NCBI GenBank assembly: GCA_025765615.1
Contig: JAIVFJ010000003.1
Coordinates: 62,001 to 126,000 of the forward strand
DNA from: Zopfochytrium polystomum
Taxonomy: Eukaryota; Chytridiomycota; Chytridiomycetes; Chytridiales; Chytridiaceae
DNA: 64,000 bases
Direction of reading: 5' to 3'
The translations under genes were made by a program, and so were the position numbers. Positions within the stretch are counted from its first letter, which is position 1; each line of letters begins with the position of its first letter. Under the pieces are notes generated by a model. The model was not told the DNA's origin. It was given only the letters and a program-made list of their open reading frames with translations, and searched no databases. This document shows positions 11,146 through 21,157 of the stretch, piece by piece.

Positions 11146-11635
11146 CTGCTTTTTTCCCGTGATTCAGGTGTTTTTGTTTGCGGCTTGCGCAATCATTCCA
11201 AGTTTGCTTTTCAGAAAGCCTCCTTGGAAAGACAAACAAGAAACTTTCAACGACGGGAAGCTTTTTGGAGGGCATACACGACCGAAAAAAGAACTGTCCC
11301 AGGACGGCGACAGAGAATGGCGAGGAGACAAACTCAGTGCCCCTGGGCTGCGCCCCCACGCGCCGCGTGCGTGGCGAAGGAAGCCTTCTCAACCCGTCTG
11401 GCCGTCGGAGGACACACTGCGAACGGTGGGCGACACATGGATCGAATCAGAGGAAGCGCAGGTATAACGGATCACGGCGGTCGTCAGCGCCGTGCTAGTC
11501 GTGGGTGTAATGGAGGAATTGGGGACCCGGAGTGGTTGCCAGTGACATTTCAACTGTCTTTTATGAACGACAAGCCAGCCGTGGTGAGAACGAAGCGAGG
11601 AGGTCAAGCAGTTTTATAGTCCATTTTCAATTTTC

Positions 11636-11660
11636 TAAATATGAGATGGGCTGCATCGTA
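11636..11660 (-). repeat. GCAGCCCATCTCATAT 3' element, copy at 11.6 kb
   Basis: The minus strand reads GATGCAGCCCATCTCATATT. The same element follows several SLAYGASDRHI genes. Here it borders the dispersed repeat rather than a gene. Confidence 0.6.
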
Positions 11661-11689
11661 ACCGGCTTGCCGCTTGCGCCCGCTGCCGC

Positions 11690-12518
11690 AGCATTTGTCA
11701 TTTGAGAGGAGCTTCAGGCGCTTCGTGAGGTGCCTTCCGGGGGGCCACAAAACGGTCGACGCTGAGGCGAAGATGGTGCACAGCGTGCTCGGGGTCGTTG
11801 GGCCAGATTGAGTACAAAAAAAAAAATTGGGGACTCGTTTTACGTAAATTGTTCACGAACATGGCTCGACTACCGGACCCGACCGCAAGGCGGTTGAGTG
11901 GACGGAGTGTGAGAGCCGTTAATGGGAAATGATGGACCAGCTTCGCGTTGCGTCGCGATTTTCGGACTGTGAAGTTCCATTTCTAGACCTTTTTTTAGAG
12001 TGTTCGCAAACGTCGACACCCCTGAAGATGAGGAAGTTCATAGATCCAGAGATTAATATTTTCAGCAGTCGAAAATGGGTTGTTCTTCGTACAGCAGCCG
12101 ACAAGCAAGGTTTTTCAGTGCAAACCCGCGACGCCGTCGCGATGGAGCGCCTCTCTGTGTTAAAAAGGCGAAGACACAGGTCGGCATCAACGAGTGGTGG
12201 CAACACTGTAATCCCTTCCGGGGGAGCTCGCCGTTGCTGTCGGATCTCTTCCCGTGCATTGTGGGTTCTCAGGCTCTGGGTCCGCTTCCCAATGTTGAGG
12301 ATCGCCCCCTTCCGCAAACAGAAGCCCCGTGTGGACCAGCCTCCTGCGTCGGAAGGCGCAGCACTGAGACGGGTCTTGAATAGCTGCCGAACCGCCCGAG
12401 GCTGGACAACAGAGCAGGGAAAAGGCACAGCACGGGACGGTCTGGGGACGCGCCGGTCCGAGTTGGGCGCCAGATGTTCCTCCACCCGGGTAGAGGGACC
12501 AGCAACTTCTTTCTTTTG
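11690..12518 (-). repeat. Dispersed repeat R1, copy 1 (inverted)
   Basis: The minus strand of 11990-12518 matches 26755-27230 and 37670-38190. The outer part, around 11700-11820, matches 38375-38440, including CATGCTGTGCACCATCT-like sequence. Frames are open over 100 codons in all three copies, but no protein family is recognisable. See the finding on a primer-binding-site-like motif. Confidence 0.75.
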
Positions 12519-12784
12519 CATTGTTACATTTCCTTTTTATTTCCCCCGCGTCCAACGGCATCGTCGTTGACATCCTTTGGTTGCGGTGGCCAACTGTAAG
12601 GCTCGCAGCAGCCCGAATCAGTCTGCAACCGCAGCGCAGCGCAGGTGCAGTCATGGAGCGATCGCGTTTGTCAGCGCAGACCGACTCAGCGCGGGTCCTG
12701 GCAATCGGACGACTTCACGCGGCCACAGCACTGGTGGACGATCTGACGATAAGCGGGTTCCCCTGAACTCCACACTGCGTACTG

Positions 12785-13035
12785 CACATCGTCCACTCTC
12801 AGGAATTGTCAGACGCATTGTCCCGCGGGTCCCGCCTTGGGGATAGAAATCGTCGAAAGTCCAGCACGGAGGTGGAGCAGGAGGCGAAAGTGCACGTGCG
12901 CATCGTGGCCAGTGACCACCCAAGCAGCCGTGTCGAAAAGGTCGTGCCAGGTCTTTTGCCCAGCGAAAGGTCCATCCCAGTCGTCATCGTCCCAGAGAGG
13001 GTCCGGAGTTCGTTGGTCCAGTCAACTTCTTTCTT
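12785..13035 (+). repeat. Dispersed repeat R2, copy 1
   Basis: Matches the minus strand of 26050-26312, including AAGCAGCCGTGTCGAAAAGG and the CCCAGCGAAAGGTCCATCCC stretch. Read in the reverse direction, R2 precedes R1 here, as at 26 kb. Confidence 0.75.
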
Positions 13036-13534
13036 TCGCATCGTGATAATTGGTGCTTACTCTAATTCCTTTTCTTTTGGAGACAACAATCGCGAACCTG
13101 ACAATCGATCGTTGGTGCTTTCGCAGTCAGCAGATTGATCGCGAATGGTTTTTGTGTCTCGTCCGACACTGGGTGAGGATTCGGTACTGTGTGCCAGTAT
13201 TGGCGGTGTCCGCTGCTTCGTCAAGGCCGGCATCTCAAAGCCGAACGCAAACTATTAATACCCCATCCAGATCATTGGAGATCGACTCTAGTCAAAGCGG
13301 AATCATGTTTTGCTATACATGTGTAGAGCGGGGAGGGGTACCGGATGGAAATACATCAAACGAAGTGCAACTTCAAAGCCGAGATTTTGTCTCCTCGTCA
13401 AGACTGAAGGGAGTAGTGGTCTGGTGCAATGCGCCTTGATGTCATTGTTTCTCAGGCCGTGCTTCCCACTGACGGCTCACGGCTGCCGTTGGCGTTCGCG
13501 AGCGTCGTGGATGGTGTGTAGAGGCGGCGGCGAG

Positions 13535-13609
13535 TGTTCTGGTGGTGCGATCTGAAGCGGCGCCCGGTGCCGCAAGGATGCGCTTTGCGCCGTCGGCGGT
13601 CGGGGCGAG
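13535..13609 (-). pseudogene. Relic of a SLAYGASDRHI gene (first repeat only)
   Basis: One minus-strand frame reads LAPTADGAKRILAA then ASDR, corresponding to LAPTSDGVKRFMSA plus ASDR in intact members. The nearby ATG at about 13638 is in another frame, and no later repeat is recognisable. A decayed copy is the simplest reading. Confidence 0.6.
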
Positions 13610-14079
13610 TAGGTGGTGGTGAGGTGAATGGCTTTCATAAAGGGTTTAAGCAACAAGCAAAGCGATGGGGGGGTGGGGGAGTTGGTCTTTTCTACTAGAT
13701 TTTCGAGAGCCAAGTCTTGTGAAAAATGGAATGGACGGTTGCTGTTTTCAAAAGTGCACGTATCTGTTTCTCTTGCCTTGCATTCCCTTGCGGTGGATCT
13801 CTTCCGCCCGGCGCGTGCTTGCTTTGAGTCGGCCGCTGAAACGTCAAAGCCGCCGCCGCCGACAATAGGCCACGCACCCCGTTGCGAAGGAAAACCGCCT
13901 AACGGGCGTCGACTCAACAACCTTTCCCGGGCTTTTTACTTATTCCCATGCGACTTCCCAAAGAACAGCCGATGAGGTGAAGAGAAAGAAGAAATCGGCT
14001 AATGGGGCAGTTTGGAGCCTGCTCGACCATATCAGTTACGGCAATCAGACACTGACTTGGATTGCATTTATTTTCGGGA

Positions 14080-14105
14080 GTTTTAAATATGAGGTGGGCT
14101 GCGTC
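14080..14105 (-). promoter_or_regulatory. Conserved 3' flank element of member 2
   Basis: The minus strand reads GCAGCCCACCTCATATTTAAA about 200 bases after the stop at 14296. Equivalent elements follow the genes at 15949, 35035 and 36633. Confidence 0.55.
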
Positions 14106-14295
14106 GCTCGAGCAAGGAAATGGAGGAAAGCTGCCTACGAAGGGAAACAATCTCCGCAAAAGAGAGAGAAGAAAGCAATGGAAGAGAAACACCAACAGCA
14201 AAGAGGGGGCAGCCAGCGCGGGCTACAGAGTCAACAACTAAAACAAACAAAGGAAGAAGCGAAATGAAGCAGCGACGCCAAAGTGCAGAGCGGTT

Positions 14296-14817
14296 TCAGC
14301 GGATGGGGCGAATGTGGCGGTCCGACGCGCCGTATGAGAGGCTGGCCATCAGGCGGTCGAACCGCTCCCGCTTCGCCGCAGACGCCTCTGACGCCTCGGA
14401 CACCGACGGCGCGGTCGTCGTTTCGCCGTTCGGGTTTGCCGCCGCAGCGTTCTCCGCGTCTTCCTCGACCGGCGCCTCGGCCGGCGACAGCTTCATGTGC
14501 CTGTCGGACGCGCCGTAGGCGAGGCTCTCGGCGAGACGACGGAGGGCAACCTTGGTCTTTGTGGACTTCTTGGACGACGACGTGGTCGAGCGGGCGACCG
14601 AGGGCGTGGCGGTGGTGGTGGTGGTCGGGGTCGTGGGCTCCGGAGTAGTCACGGTGGTGGAAGCGGGCGATGAGGCCGGGGCCGCGGTGGCGTCCTTGGT
14701 TGTTGTGGTCATCTTGATGTGGCGGTCTGAGGCGCCGTAGGCGAGGGCGGACATGAAGCGCTTGATACCGTCGCTGGTCGGGGCGAGGGGAGTAGCGGCG
14801 GTGGCGTTGGGGTACAT
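14296..14817 (-). CDS. SLAYGASDRHI-repeat protein, member 2 (three repeats)
   Basis: 173 residues in a single exon. Three copies of the peptide occur: KRFMSALAYGASDRHIK (about 19-35), RRLAESLAYGASDRHMK (about 93-109) and FDRLMASLSYGASDRHI at the C-terminus, ending RPIR. Linkers are long runs of Thr, Ser, Pro and Ala with a Lys-rich stretch (SSSKKSTKTK) before repeat 2, and look disordered. Each repeat begins with basic residues, can form a short amphipathic helix and ends in Ser-Asp-Arg. No signal peptide is seen. The closest relative is at 36633-37118, which also shares an almost identical promoter. Function is unknown and I know of no family. Confidence 0.85.
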   Translation of the reverse strand: MYPNATAATPLAPTSDGIKRFMSALAYGASDRHIKMTTTTKDATAAPASSPASTTVTTPEPTTPTTTTTATPSVARSTTSSSKKSTKTKVALRRLAESLAYGASDRHMKLSPAEAPVEEDAENAAAANPNGETTTAPSVSEASEASAAKRERFDRLMASLSYGASDRHIRPIR

Positions 14818-14864
14818 TTTTACTGGGGTTTGGAGAAAGGGGCTTCAAGATGGGTAGAGCGAAT

Positions 14865-15014
14865 GAGGCCGAGAGGCTGGAGATGTTGCTGGAGAATGAA
14901 GGGTGTTGACTGAGGGTAACGTTTTCTGAGGGCAAGCTTTTTATGTGGGAGGAATGAAGAAGGCAAGGAGACACCTTTTACAAAGGATGCCCAATCAGGC
15001 GCGGTTAGGGCTTT
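14865..15014 (-). promoter_or_regulatory. Core promoter of member 2
   Basis: Minus-strand order: GCCCTAACC (about 15005-15013), TGATTGGGC (about 14990-14998), CATAAAAAGC (14936-14945), then a leader containing CTCCAGCCTCTCGGCCTCAT. About 80 bases from the TATA box onward are nearly identical to the promoter at 36500-36590. Confidence 0.75.
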
Positions 15015-15280
15015 TTTCCTTTTTTTCTTTTGTGGGAGGCAAAGGATTGTCTCTTTCCAATTCGTGCTCGCACTTTCTTTAGCAAGAAAGAAAGGTTTCT
15101 TGCGCCCGTAAGAAAAAAAAATATTGAAATCGCGAACATGATGATGATGTAAGGCTTGCTTGCTTGTGTTCTTTCTTCTTTGTTCTTTCTTATTGGGCGT
15201 CCAATCTTCATTGTTCCGCACAGGCCGGCACGCACGAGTCCGTGGCGCGTGCTCGCTGGGCGGAAACTGTCACCAGCGGG

Positions 15281-15315
15281 TGATTCATGGCCCAATCAGC
15301 TGCGGTGGCTCATCC
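15281..15315 (-). promoter_or_regulatory. Upstream bipartite element of member 2
   Basis: The plus strand reads TGATTCATGGCCCAATCAGC followed by TGCGGTGGCTCATCC. It lies about 465 bases upstream of the ATG. Orientation and spacing match the copies at 17009, 34500 and 36151. Confidence 0.65.
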
Positions 15316-15502
15316 ATTCGCCAAAACTACTCCGAGAAGATGAGAAGCAAGCCCCACCGCTCGCCTGGTCATCAGAAAGAGCGAGCGCCCGCAAACCTTT
15401 TCGATATACAATGACCTAATACTCCTTCAGCCAGCTTTCGACCAGGCCAAAAGGGTGGTGGCGGTCATATTGGTGGTGAGGATGAGGAGAACCTCTGAAC
15501 AA

Positions 15503-15560
15503 CGTATGATGGACTAGGGCGGAGATGAAGCTTTTGGCAGTGTTGTGGAGGATTATGCAG
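15503..15560 (-). pseudogene. Short relic resembling the degenerate member at 21762-22328
   Basis: The minus strand can be read as AKSFISALVHH, matching AKRFISALVHRA of the 22-kb member. Flanking sequence has no open frame. Confidence 0.5.
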
Positions 15561-15739
15561 GGGGGCGGTTGTAGGCGCACCTTGGGTGCTGCGCCAAAGT
15601 CAACCGACTCATAAAGACTCCAGCGCTCTTCGGAACTGCGGTGTCATTCCCCCGATCCTCTCCTCCTGCGATTCGAACGCAACTGGGGGAGTAAACACTT
15701 GACTTCTTGATGGGGAGTGACTTAGACTGTATGTATTTT

Positions 15740-15775
15740 CATTCTTTTTTTTAAATATGAGATGGGCTGCGTCGT
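15740..15775 (-). promoter_or_regulatory. Conserved 3' flank element of member 3
   Basis: The minus strand reads ACGCAGCCCATCTCATATTT about 190 bases after the stop at 15949. Confidence 0.55.
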
Positions 15776-15948
15776 TCAGCAAGTAGGGCCATGGAGGAAA
15801 ATCTCCGCAACAGGAAGCCAGCAAAGAAAGAGAGAGAGAAAAACCAACAAACGTAAGACAAAGGGGGGCAGTCAGCGCGGGCTGGAGAGCCAACAACCAA
15901 ACAAAAAGGGAAGACGCGAAATGAAGCGACGCGAGAACAAAGTGCGTT

Positions 15949-16446
15949 TCAGCGGATGGGGCGAATGTGGCGGTCCGACGCGCCGTACGCGAGGCTGGCC
16001 ATCAGGCGGTCGAACCGCTCCCGCTTCGCCGCCGACGCCTCGGACGCGTCGGACACGGACGGCGTGGTCGCCGTCTCGCCGTTCGCGCCCACGCTCTCGT
16101 CCTCCTCGACCTCGACCGGCGCCATGGCGGGTGACAGCTTGATGTGCCTGTCGGAAGCGCCGTACGCGAGGCTCTCGGCGAGCCGGCGGAGCGCAACCTT
16201 GGTCTTGGTGGACTTCTTCGATGACGACGTGGTCGAGCGGGCGACCGAAGCGGTCGGGGTCGTGGGCTCTGGGGTAGTCGACGTGGTGGAAGCAGAGGAG
16301 GAGGCTCTGGCCGCGGTGATGTCCTTGGTTGTTGTGGTCATCTTGATGTGGCGGTCGGAGGCGCCGTAGGCGAGGGCAGACATGAAGCGCTTGACACCGT
16401 CGCTGGTCGGGGCGAGGGGAGCAGTGGCGGTTGCGTTGGGGTGCAT
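15949..16446 (-). CDS. SLAYGASDRHI-repeat protein, member 3 (three repeats)
   Basis: 165 residues, one exon, starting MHPNATAT. Repeats: KRFMSALAYGASDRHIK near residue 20, RRLAESLAYGASDRHIK in the middle, and FDRLMASLAYGASDRHI at the C-terminus before RPIR. The Thr/Ser/Pro linker is shorter than in member 2, and an acidic stretch (EVEEDESV) precedes repeat 3. It is mirrored by the gene at 35035-35517. The N-terminal MHPNAT start is shared by most members and supports the chosen ATG. Function is unknown. Confidence 0.85.
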   Translation of the reverse strand: MHPNATATAPLAPTSDGVKRFMSALAYGASDRHIKMTTTTKDITAARASSSASTTSTTPEPTTPTASVARSTTSSSKKSTKTKVALRRLAESLAYGASDRHIKLSPAMAPVEVEEDESVGANGETATTPSVSDASEASAAKRERFDRLMASLAYGASDRHIRPIR

Positions 16447-16592
16447 GTTAACTTGGGTGGGTGTACTTTGGAGAAGAGGGAGGCGTTCGGGAGGGCAGGG
16501 AATGAGGCCGAGAGGCTGGAGTTATTTGTTTGTGGGAAGGTAGGCTAGTTGGTTGACTGGTTTGTTGAATGCGTTGCACCGCCCTCTGACAT

Positions 16593-16660
16593 TTTTATAT
16601 GGGGCAGTGAGGGAGGGGGAGGCCGCTCGTTGGCCCAATGAGAAGGCCCGTTAGGGCTTT
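16593..16660 (-). promoter_or_regulatory. Core promoter of member 3
   Basis: Minus-strand order: AAAGCCCTAACGGG, then TCATTGGGCC, then ATATAAAAAT. A further upstream bipartite element is at 17009-17045. Confidence 0.7.
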
Positions 16661-17008
16661 TTTTCTTGTTTGGTTTGGTTTTTTCTTGGGCCCTCGTCCC
16701 GAGGCATGCGTGCGAAGGAGAAAACAAAACAAACAAAATTTGCGCAGGGTTTTTCAGCCTTTTTTTTCATTTTTTCTTTTTTTTTTCTTTTTTTCAACGC
16801 TCACTCGCTCGACAGGCAGATTTGGGAGATTTGGGGCGGAAAGAAATGGAAAGCTAAGGAAAAAGCAAAGAAGGGGGAGTGTTTGGTGCGGATTCCGAGG
16901 TGCGGTTTTGTTTTTCTTTGCTTTTGTTTTTTCTTTTTTTTTTTTTTTTTTGTTCTTTTTCGCACCGGTCCGGTGGCGCAAAGCACGCGCCCTGCTGTAT
17001 GCGCGTGG

Positions 17009-17045
17009 TGAATCATAGCCCAATCAACGGCGGCGGCCCAACCAA
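17009..17045 (-). promoter_or_regulatory. Upstream bipartite element between members 3 and 4
   Basis: The plus strand reads TGAATCATAGCCCAATCAAC followed by a GGCGGCGGCCCAACC stretch. Orientation matches member 3, but it may also serve the divergent gene at 17239. Confidence 0.6.
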
Positions 17046-17078
17046 CTGAATCGTCACGCAAGAAAAACGAGAAGAAAG

Positions 17079-17130
17079 CCCTAACCGAACGCCCTGTTCA
17101 AACTCTCCTCCCGTATACAGTATATATATT
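17079..17130 (+). promoter_or_regulatory. Core promoter of member 4
   Basis: CCCTAACCG at 17079-17087 is followed by a TATATATAT box at 17121-17129. No clear CCAAT box lies between them. Confidence 0.55.
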
Positions 17131-17238
17131 CATCAAGGCCGAGATAAAACCATCGCTTACCTTAACCCCTCCACTCAGATCCACCACGCCCCCAAGAGAA
17201 CTCTCATCGCCTGCAGCAGCCTTCACAGCCCCGTCATA

Positions 17239-17508
17239 ATGACCACAATGGTTCACTACAACTCCCCCTCCGCCGTCGCCGCCATGGTTCCCAAGAACAA
17301 AATGTTTGCTCCCGCCAAGAACAAGCCGTCCGCCTCCGACCTGCAGCTCACAAAAACCGCCACCCAGTCATCAACCACGTCATCATCGTCACGACTGTCG
17401 TCCGCGTCGACCTCCTCGGCAAGCAAGAAGACGGGCGTGCAGCGATTCTTTGATGGCCTCGCGTACGGCGCCACCAACCGCCTGGTGCCCGAAACACCCG
17501 GTCGCTGA
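17239..17508 (+). CDS. SLAYGASDRHI-family short protein, member 4 (single C-terminal repeat)
   Basis: 89 residues. An internal Met at 17248 (MVHYNSPSAVAAMVPK) aligns with the start of the paralogue at 33956-34207, so translation may start there. The protein has a conserved MVHYNSPSAVAAMVPK head, a Ser/Thr-rich middle, and one C-terminal repeat variant, VQRFFDGLAYGATNRLV. It is the divergent neighbour of member 3, and the pair is mirrored at 34-35.5 kb. Function is unknown. Confidence 0.8.
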   Translation: MTTMVHYNSPSAVAAMVPKNKMFAPAKNKPSASDLQLTKTATQSSTTSSSSRLSSASTSSASKKTGVQRFFDGLAYGATNRLVPETPGR

Positions 17509-18630
17509 ACGTCAAGACGCCTCGCGGTCCACCTTAAGCCCAATCGGCAAGCTCATTGCGGCAGAACCTGAAGTCTCGCCCAGTTTTTTTTTCTTCTTCT
17601 GAAGCACGTCTGTTTCCTCTTCTTATTTGGCTGCGCAGCCCATATTAACCTCCCAACCACCTCCCTTTCTTCTTTCAGTGATAGAACCCAGCTTGCGCCT
17701 TCTTTCTACTTTGTTTGAAACCTTCGTACACGCTGTTTTATGAAGACAACAAAGTCCTCCACGTGCTTCTGCTCTTTAAGGTTATTTGTATTAAAATAAA
17801 TCTCTGATCGAGTTGTACCTGTCAAACGGTCATCGTAGACTGTGAGAGAGCGCCGAGTCCGATTTTTAGGTTCCTTCCAAGGTGTTCCTTCTTGAGGTGG
17901 AGTTGTTGGTCGAGCCACACCAACGCTCGGCGGATGCCCTCCAGTGGGCATAGCGTGATCTCTCACAAACCGTCGGCGGCTGAGGTACTGTGTAGAGATT
18001 GTCTTCGGAGAAGTGTGCGGAGACCAGAAGTCCTGTTGTTTGCGATTTGCGCCTCCCTCAAAGAAATTGAAAGAATGCAAGAGCGAGACACATCCCGTTT
18101 TGTCTCTCCACATCTCTTGTTATTTCGCGGCGGCCGTCGGGGGTAAGACACCTCCCACAATGCGCGTGTGTGGCAAGAGGGGGCGGTGGAAGCGGAGCTG
18201 AGCGGAACCAAACGTTTCTTTTATTGTTTCTATTTTTTCCCCTCTGTTTCCATCACCGGCGGCATTTCTCGTTTCCCCTTTCATGCTGATAGTGCAAACA
18301 GCAAAAACGTTGACAGGAAAAAAGTAGCTTTTTATTTACTGTATGTACATGTACATATGTGAAATAGTTACATAGTGGGAAGTCGTTGTTTGTTGGACAA
18401 GCTTTCGTGGAAAGACAGCGTCCCGTCAGACGGGGCCGGCACCGTGTGTGGCGAACGCTGGGAGACACACACGTTCTTCTGTTGCAAGAACAGCCTTTTT
18501 CTCTCTGTCATTGAAGTTAGGTCTCGTGCTCGCTCCATGTCCTGATTTCATTCGTTCGTCTTTCCGTCTCTTGCAATTCCTTTCTTTCCTTCGCGCACAC
18601 AGGAGGCCATGGAGATATGGGGGGCGCTCT
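17509..18630. other. Intergenic region without a supported gene
   Basis: A GCGCAGCCCATATTAACC sequence at about 17631-17648 resembles the 3' element of the family genes. No convincing coding frame is present. Confidence 0.45.
18523..18540 (+). promoter_or_regulatory. Shared upstream 18-mer, copy 1
   Basis: AGGTCTCGTGCTCGCTCC, also present at 20350-20367. In both cases it lies upstream of a gene of the proline-rich membrane pair. Confidence 0.5.
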
Positions 18631-18635
18631 CTCCA

Positions 18636-18688
18636 GTCTCTCTCTCTCTCTCTCTCTCTCAATCTCTCTCTCTCTCTCTCTCTCTCTT
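18636..18688. repeat. CT microsatellite
   Basis: A nearly pure run of CT dinucleotides interrupted by one AAT, placed about 45-100 bases before the TATAAAA box at 18733-18739. Confidence 0.9.
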
Positions 18689-18864
18689 GCGGGCTTGTTT
18701 TTGTTTGCATCGCCTCTTTGCCCAAACTCTTGTATAAAAGAAGAAGCTAGCATCGCTCATCCCTCATCCACACACCCACAGCTCCCAGGACGCCATTCAC
18801 TTATAGTTACCCTCCTCTTGGAACTGGGCGAAAACATCCATAAACCCTCAAGCCGACAAGAAAA

Positions 18865-19413
18865 ATGCAACCTCGCACCACCACTGAACTCAAATCGACC
18901 AGGTCCCACACCTCCGCGGCGCGCATCCAAAAGCTTCTTCTGCTCGCGACGGTGATCGCGGCTGCGGCGACGCAACTCCTCCTCCTCCACCTCGACCGCA
19001 AAGGCGCCGGCAGCGCGTTCTTCGTGCACGCATGGCCGTGGCCCATCGCCGGACCGGACCCGGACGCCTTGAACTCCAACCCGAACCGGCCTGCGGCTCC
19101 GCTGCCCGACGGCACGGCCGCGGGCCCGACGTCGACGCGCGGCGCGCGTATAATCTGGATCGACACAATTGGTGGCAGCCCGCCAAACGGGCCTGCTCCC
19201 ACCGGACCGCTGCCTCCTCCGCCTGCCTCGAGCGGCGGGGCGGCCGCCGTCGGCAGCAGGGGGAGGGGCATAACGGGAGGCGTGGCGAGGGGCGTGGCGC
19301 CCGCGAACAAAGGGGGGGCGCCGAAGGCGGGGAAAGTCGCGGCGGCAAAGAGCCTGCCGCGACCACGGGTGAAGGCGAAGGCGGCGAAAGGGTCGAGCGG
19401 GAGGAAAAAGTGA
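18865..19413 (+). CDS. Single-pass proline-rich membrane protein, pair member 1
   Basis: 182 residues, one exon, with TATAAAA at 18733-18739. A short basic N-terminus precedes a hydrophobic helix (about residues 23-42, IQKLLLLATVIAAAATQLLL), so a type II signal anchor is likely. The rest is rich in Pro, Gly and Ala, with PTGPLPPPP in the middle, then a Lys/Arg-rich C-terminus ending GRKK. The tandem neighbour at 20627 shares the helix, the PTGPLPPPP block and the terminal GRKK. No family is recognised. The basic tail may bind acidic partners, but that is inference. Confidence 0.7.
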   Translation: MQPRTTTELKSTRSHTSAARIQKLLLLATVIAAAATQLLLLHLDRKGAGSAFFVHAWPWPIAGPDPDALNSNPNRPAAPLPDGTAAGPTSTRGARIIWIDTIGGSPPNGPAPTGPLPPPPASSGGAAAVGSRGRGITGGVARGVAPANKGGAPKAGKVAAAKSLPRPRVKAKAAKGSSGRKK

Positions 19414-20345
19414 TGCTGAGCGGGAGATGGTGGACGATGGGTGTGCGGATGGTCGGTCGTGCACTCCTTGAAGAAAGCGTTTCTTTCTTCTGCCCTTTGC
19501 AGTTTGCGGTTACGTACTGCTCTCAAAATTCCAACCAATATATTTCTATTGATGCAAACTACTTACGCACACGCACTCAACCCTTCCAAACTCTTGTACG
19601 TTGATATTGATTGTATTTGATGCGTTATCCACAAAGAAAACTGATGAAATCAACAAAGCTACCAGAAGTATCGAGCTGCCTCTGGAAGTAATTCAGACAA
19701 GGTTGATGTCGGGAAGGGGTAAATATACCGCAGATCAAGTCAACGTGCAACTGCAAGTTTTGGTTAATGGGTTCTTAGCCGAGGACGCCAATGCTCCACA
19801 GACCGCTGGCTTACCGTCGGTCTCTTTGTGTAAGAGCCTTTCGGAAGATGGGAAGCAGCAGTTGCGGGTTGGTCAGTGGTGGTGTTGGGCGCTCTGTTTG
19901 GTGACGGAAAAGTATGTGGGCGAGACACCCTCACTCTCAAACCCACCTTTCAATTCCGCTTTTGTCTTTCAATTGATTGTGTGGTTCACCGATTTTCGTG
20001 ACGCTTCTGTGGGGATGCTCTGGCGCCCCCCACCAAACACCAAACGGGAAGACAGCGCCCCTTCTCCTCGGCCGGGGTCAGAGGTCAGTTTCTGTTGATT
20101 CATTCACGCCGCATCGTGGTGAAGCAAAGAGGAGCGAGACAAAGCGAGATGAATTCCGTTTGACGGAAACAACGTTGGACCGCACGTTTTGAGTGGCGTA
20201 CAGGAAGAAATTGCTGTTTCCAAGTTTGTTCTTCTTTGGCATAAGTGCGGCGAGACAGGGCCGTCGCGTTTTTGGCGAATGTGAAAGACACTTCCTCTCG
20301 TTTGGCTTGAGGTGTCGTTCCTCTCCAGCAAGGCCCGCCATCAAA
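19414..20345. other. Intergenic region; long but unsupported frame
   Basis: A frame at 19601-20098 is open for 165 codons but has no promoter, family similarity or coding-like composition. Probably the 3' flank and spacer of the tandem pair. Confidence 0.4.
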
Positions 20346-20349
20346 ACCA

Positions 20350-20470
20350 GGTCTCGTGCTCGCTCCGTCTCGTTAAATTCATTTCTTCCTTTGCTCCCTC
20401 CTGTCTCTCGCCTTCTCTCCCTCCCCCTCTCGCACCCACTGCAGTGCAGACCTTGATACGCAGTATAAAA
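20350..20470 (+). promoter_or_regulatory. Promoter of pair member 2
   Basis: Contains the shared 18-mer AGGTCTCGTGCTCGCTCC at its start and TATAAAA at 20464-20470. Confidence 0.55.
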
Positions 20471-20626
20471 GGAGGCGGCTCTCTCCCCCCATCTCTCATC
20501 CACAAACCCCCAGAACTCCCACACCTCCATCCCGCGATCCCAACAACAGCCTCCCAGCCTCTCTCACACTTCTGCACCACCCGGTGAACAGACACCCACC
20601 AAGCTCAAGCTTCCCACCACGAAACA

Positions 20627-21157
20627 ATGCCCCCGCGCTCCTCCCACGCCCAAGTCAAAGCGACCAATACCAAAGGACCCCACCACCACCGCTCGGCGGC
20701 GGTGGCGGCGGCGGCGGCGGCGCGCATCCAAAAGCTGCTTCTGCTGGCCACGATTCTGGCGGCGGCGGCGGTCGCAGAGCTCGGATTCCTGTACCGCCAC
20801 GACCGCGGGCTGGAACAGCAAAGCGGCGCCGTTCTGTTCGTGCGCGCGTCACATCCGATCGACGCGCCGCCGCCGCACCTGCCGCCGCCGGGGCCTCCGC
20901 CTACCGGCCCGCTGCCGCCGCCGCCGCCGCCGCGCCCGCAGCCCGACGCCGTCGCCCGCGCGATTATGCCCACCGGCAGGCCGTCGCCGCCCGGCGGCGG
21001 CGGCGGTGGCAGCGGGGCGAGGGGGATCCAGTTGCCCGCGAAGAACCGGGGCGCGGTGGGGTCCGCGGGGAAGGTTGAGGCGGTGAAGAGTGTGCCGCGA
21101 CCGCCGCCGGGGAAGGCGAAGGCGGCGGCGAAAGCGCCGGGCGGGAGGAAGAAGTGA
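20627..21157 (+). CDS. Single-pass proline-rich membrane protein, pair member 2
   Basis: 176 residues, one exon. The Ala-rich N-terminus runs into a hydrophobic helix (about residues 35-55, IQKLLLLATILAAAA) with the same core as the upstream neighbour. A Pro/Gly-rich segment (PTGPLPPPPPPRP, GGGGGG) and a Lys-rich tail ending GRKK follow. Tandem duplication of the gene at 18865 with strong divergence outside the helix is the simplest origin. Function is unknown. Confidence 0.7.
   Translation: MPPRSSHAQVKATNTKGPHHHRSAAVAAAAAARIQKLLLLATILAAAAVAELGFLYRHDRGLEQQSGAVLFVRASHPIDAPPPHLPPPGPPPTGPLPPPPPPRPQPDAVARAIMPTGRPSPPGGGGGGSGARGIQLPAKNRGAVGSAGKVEAVKSVPRPPPGKAKAAAKAPGGRKK

Noticed and set aside
19601..20098. 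Plus-strand open frame of 165 codons
   Set aside because: No ATG near its start, no promoter, no similarity and poor coding composition.
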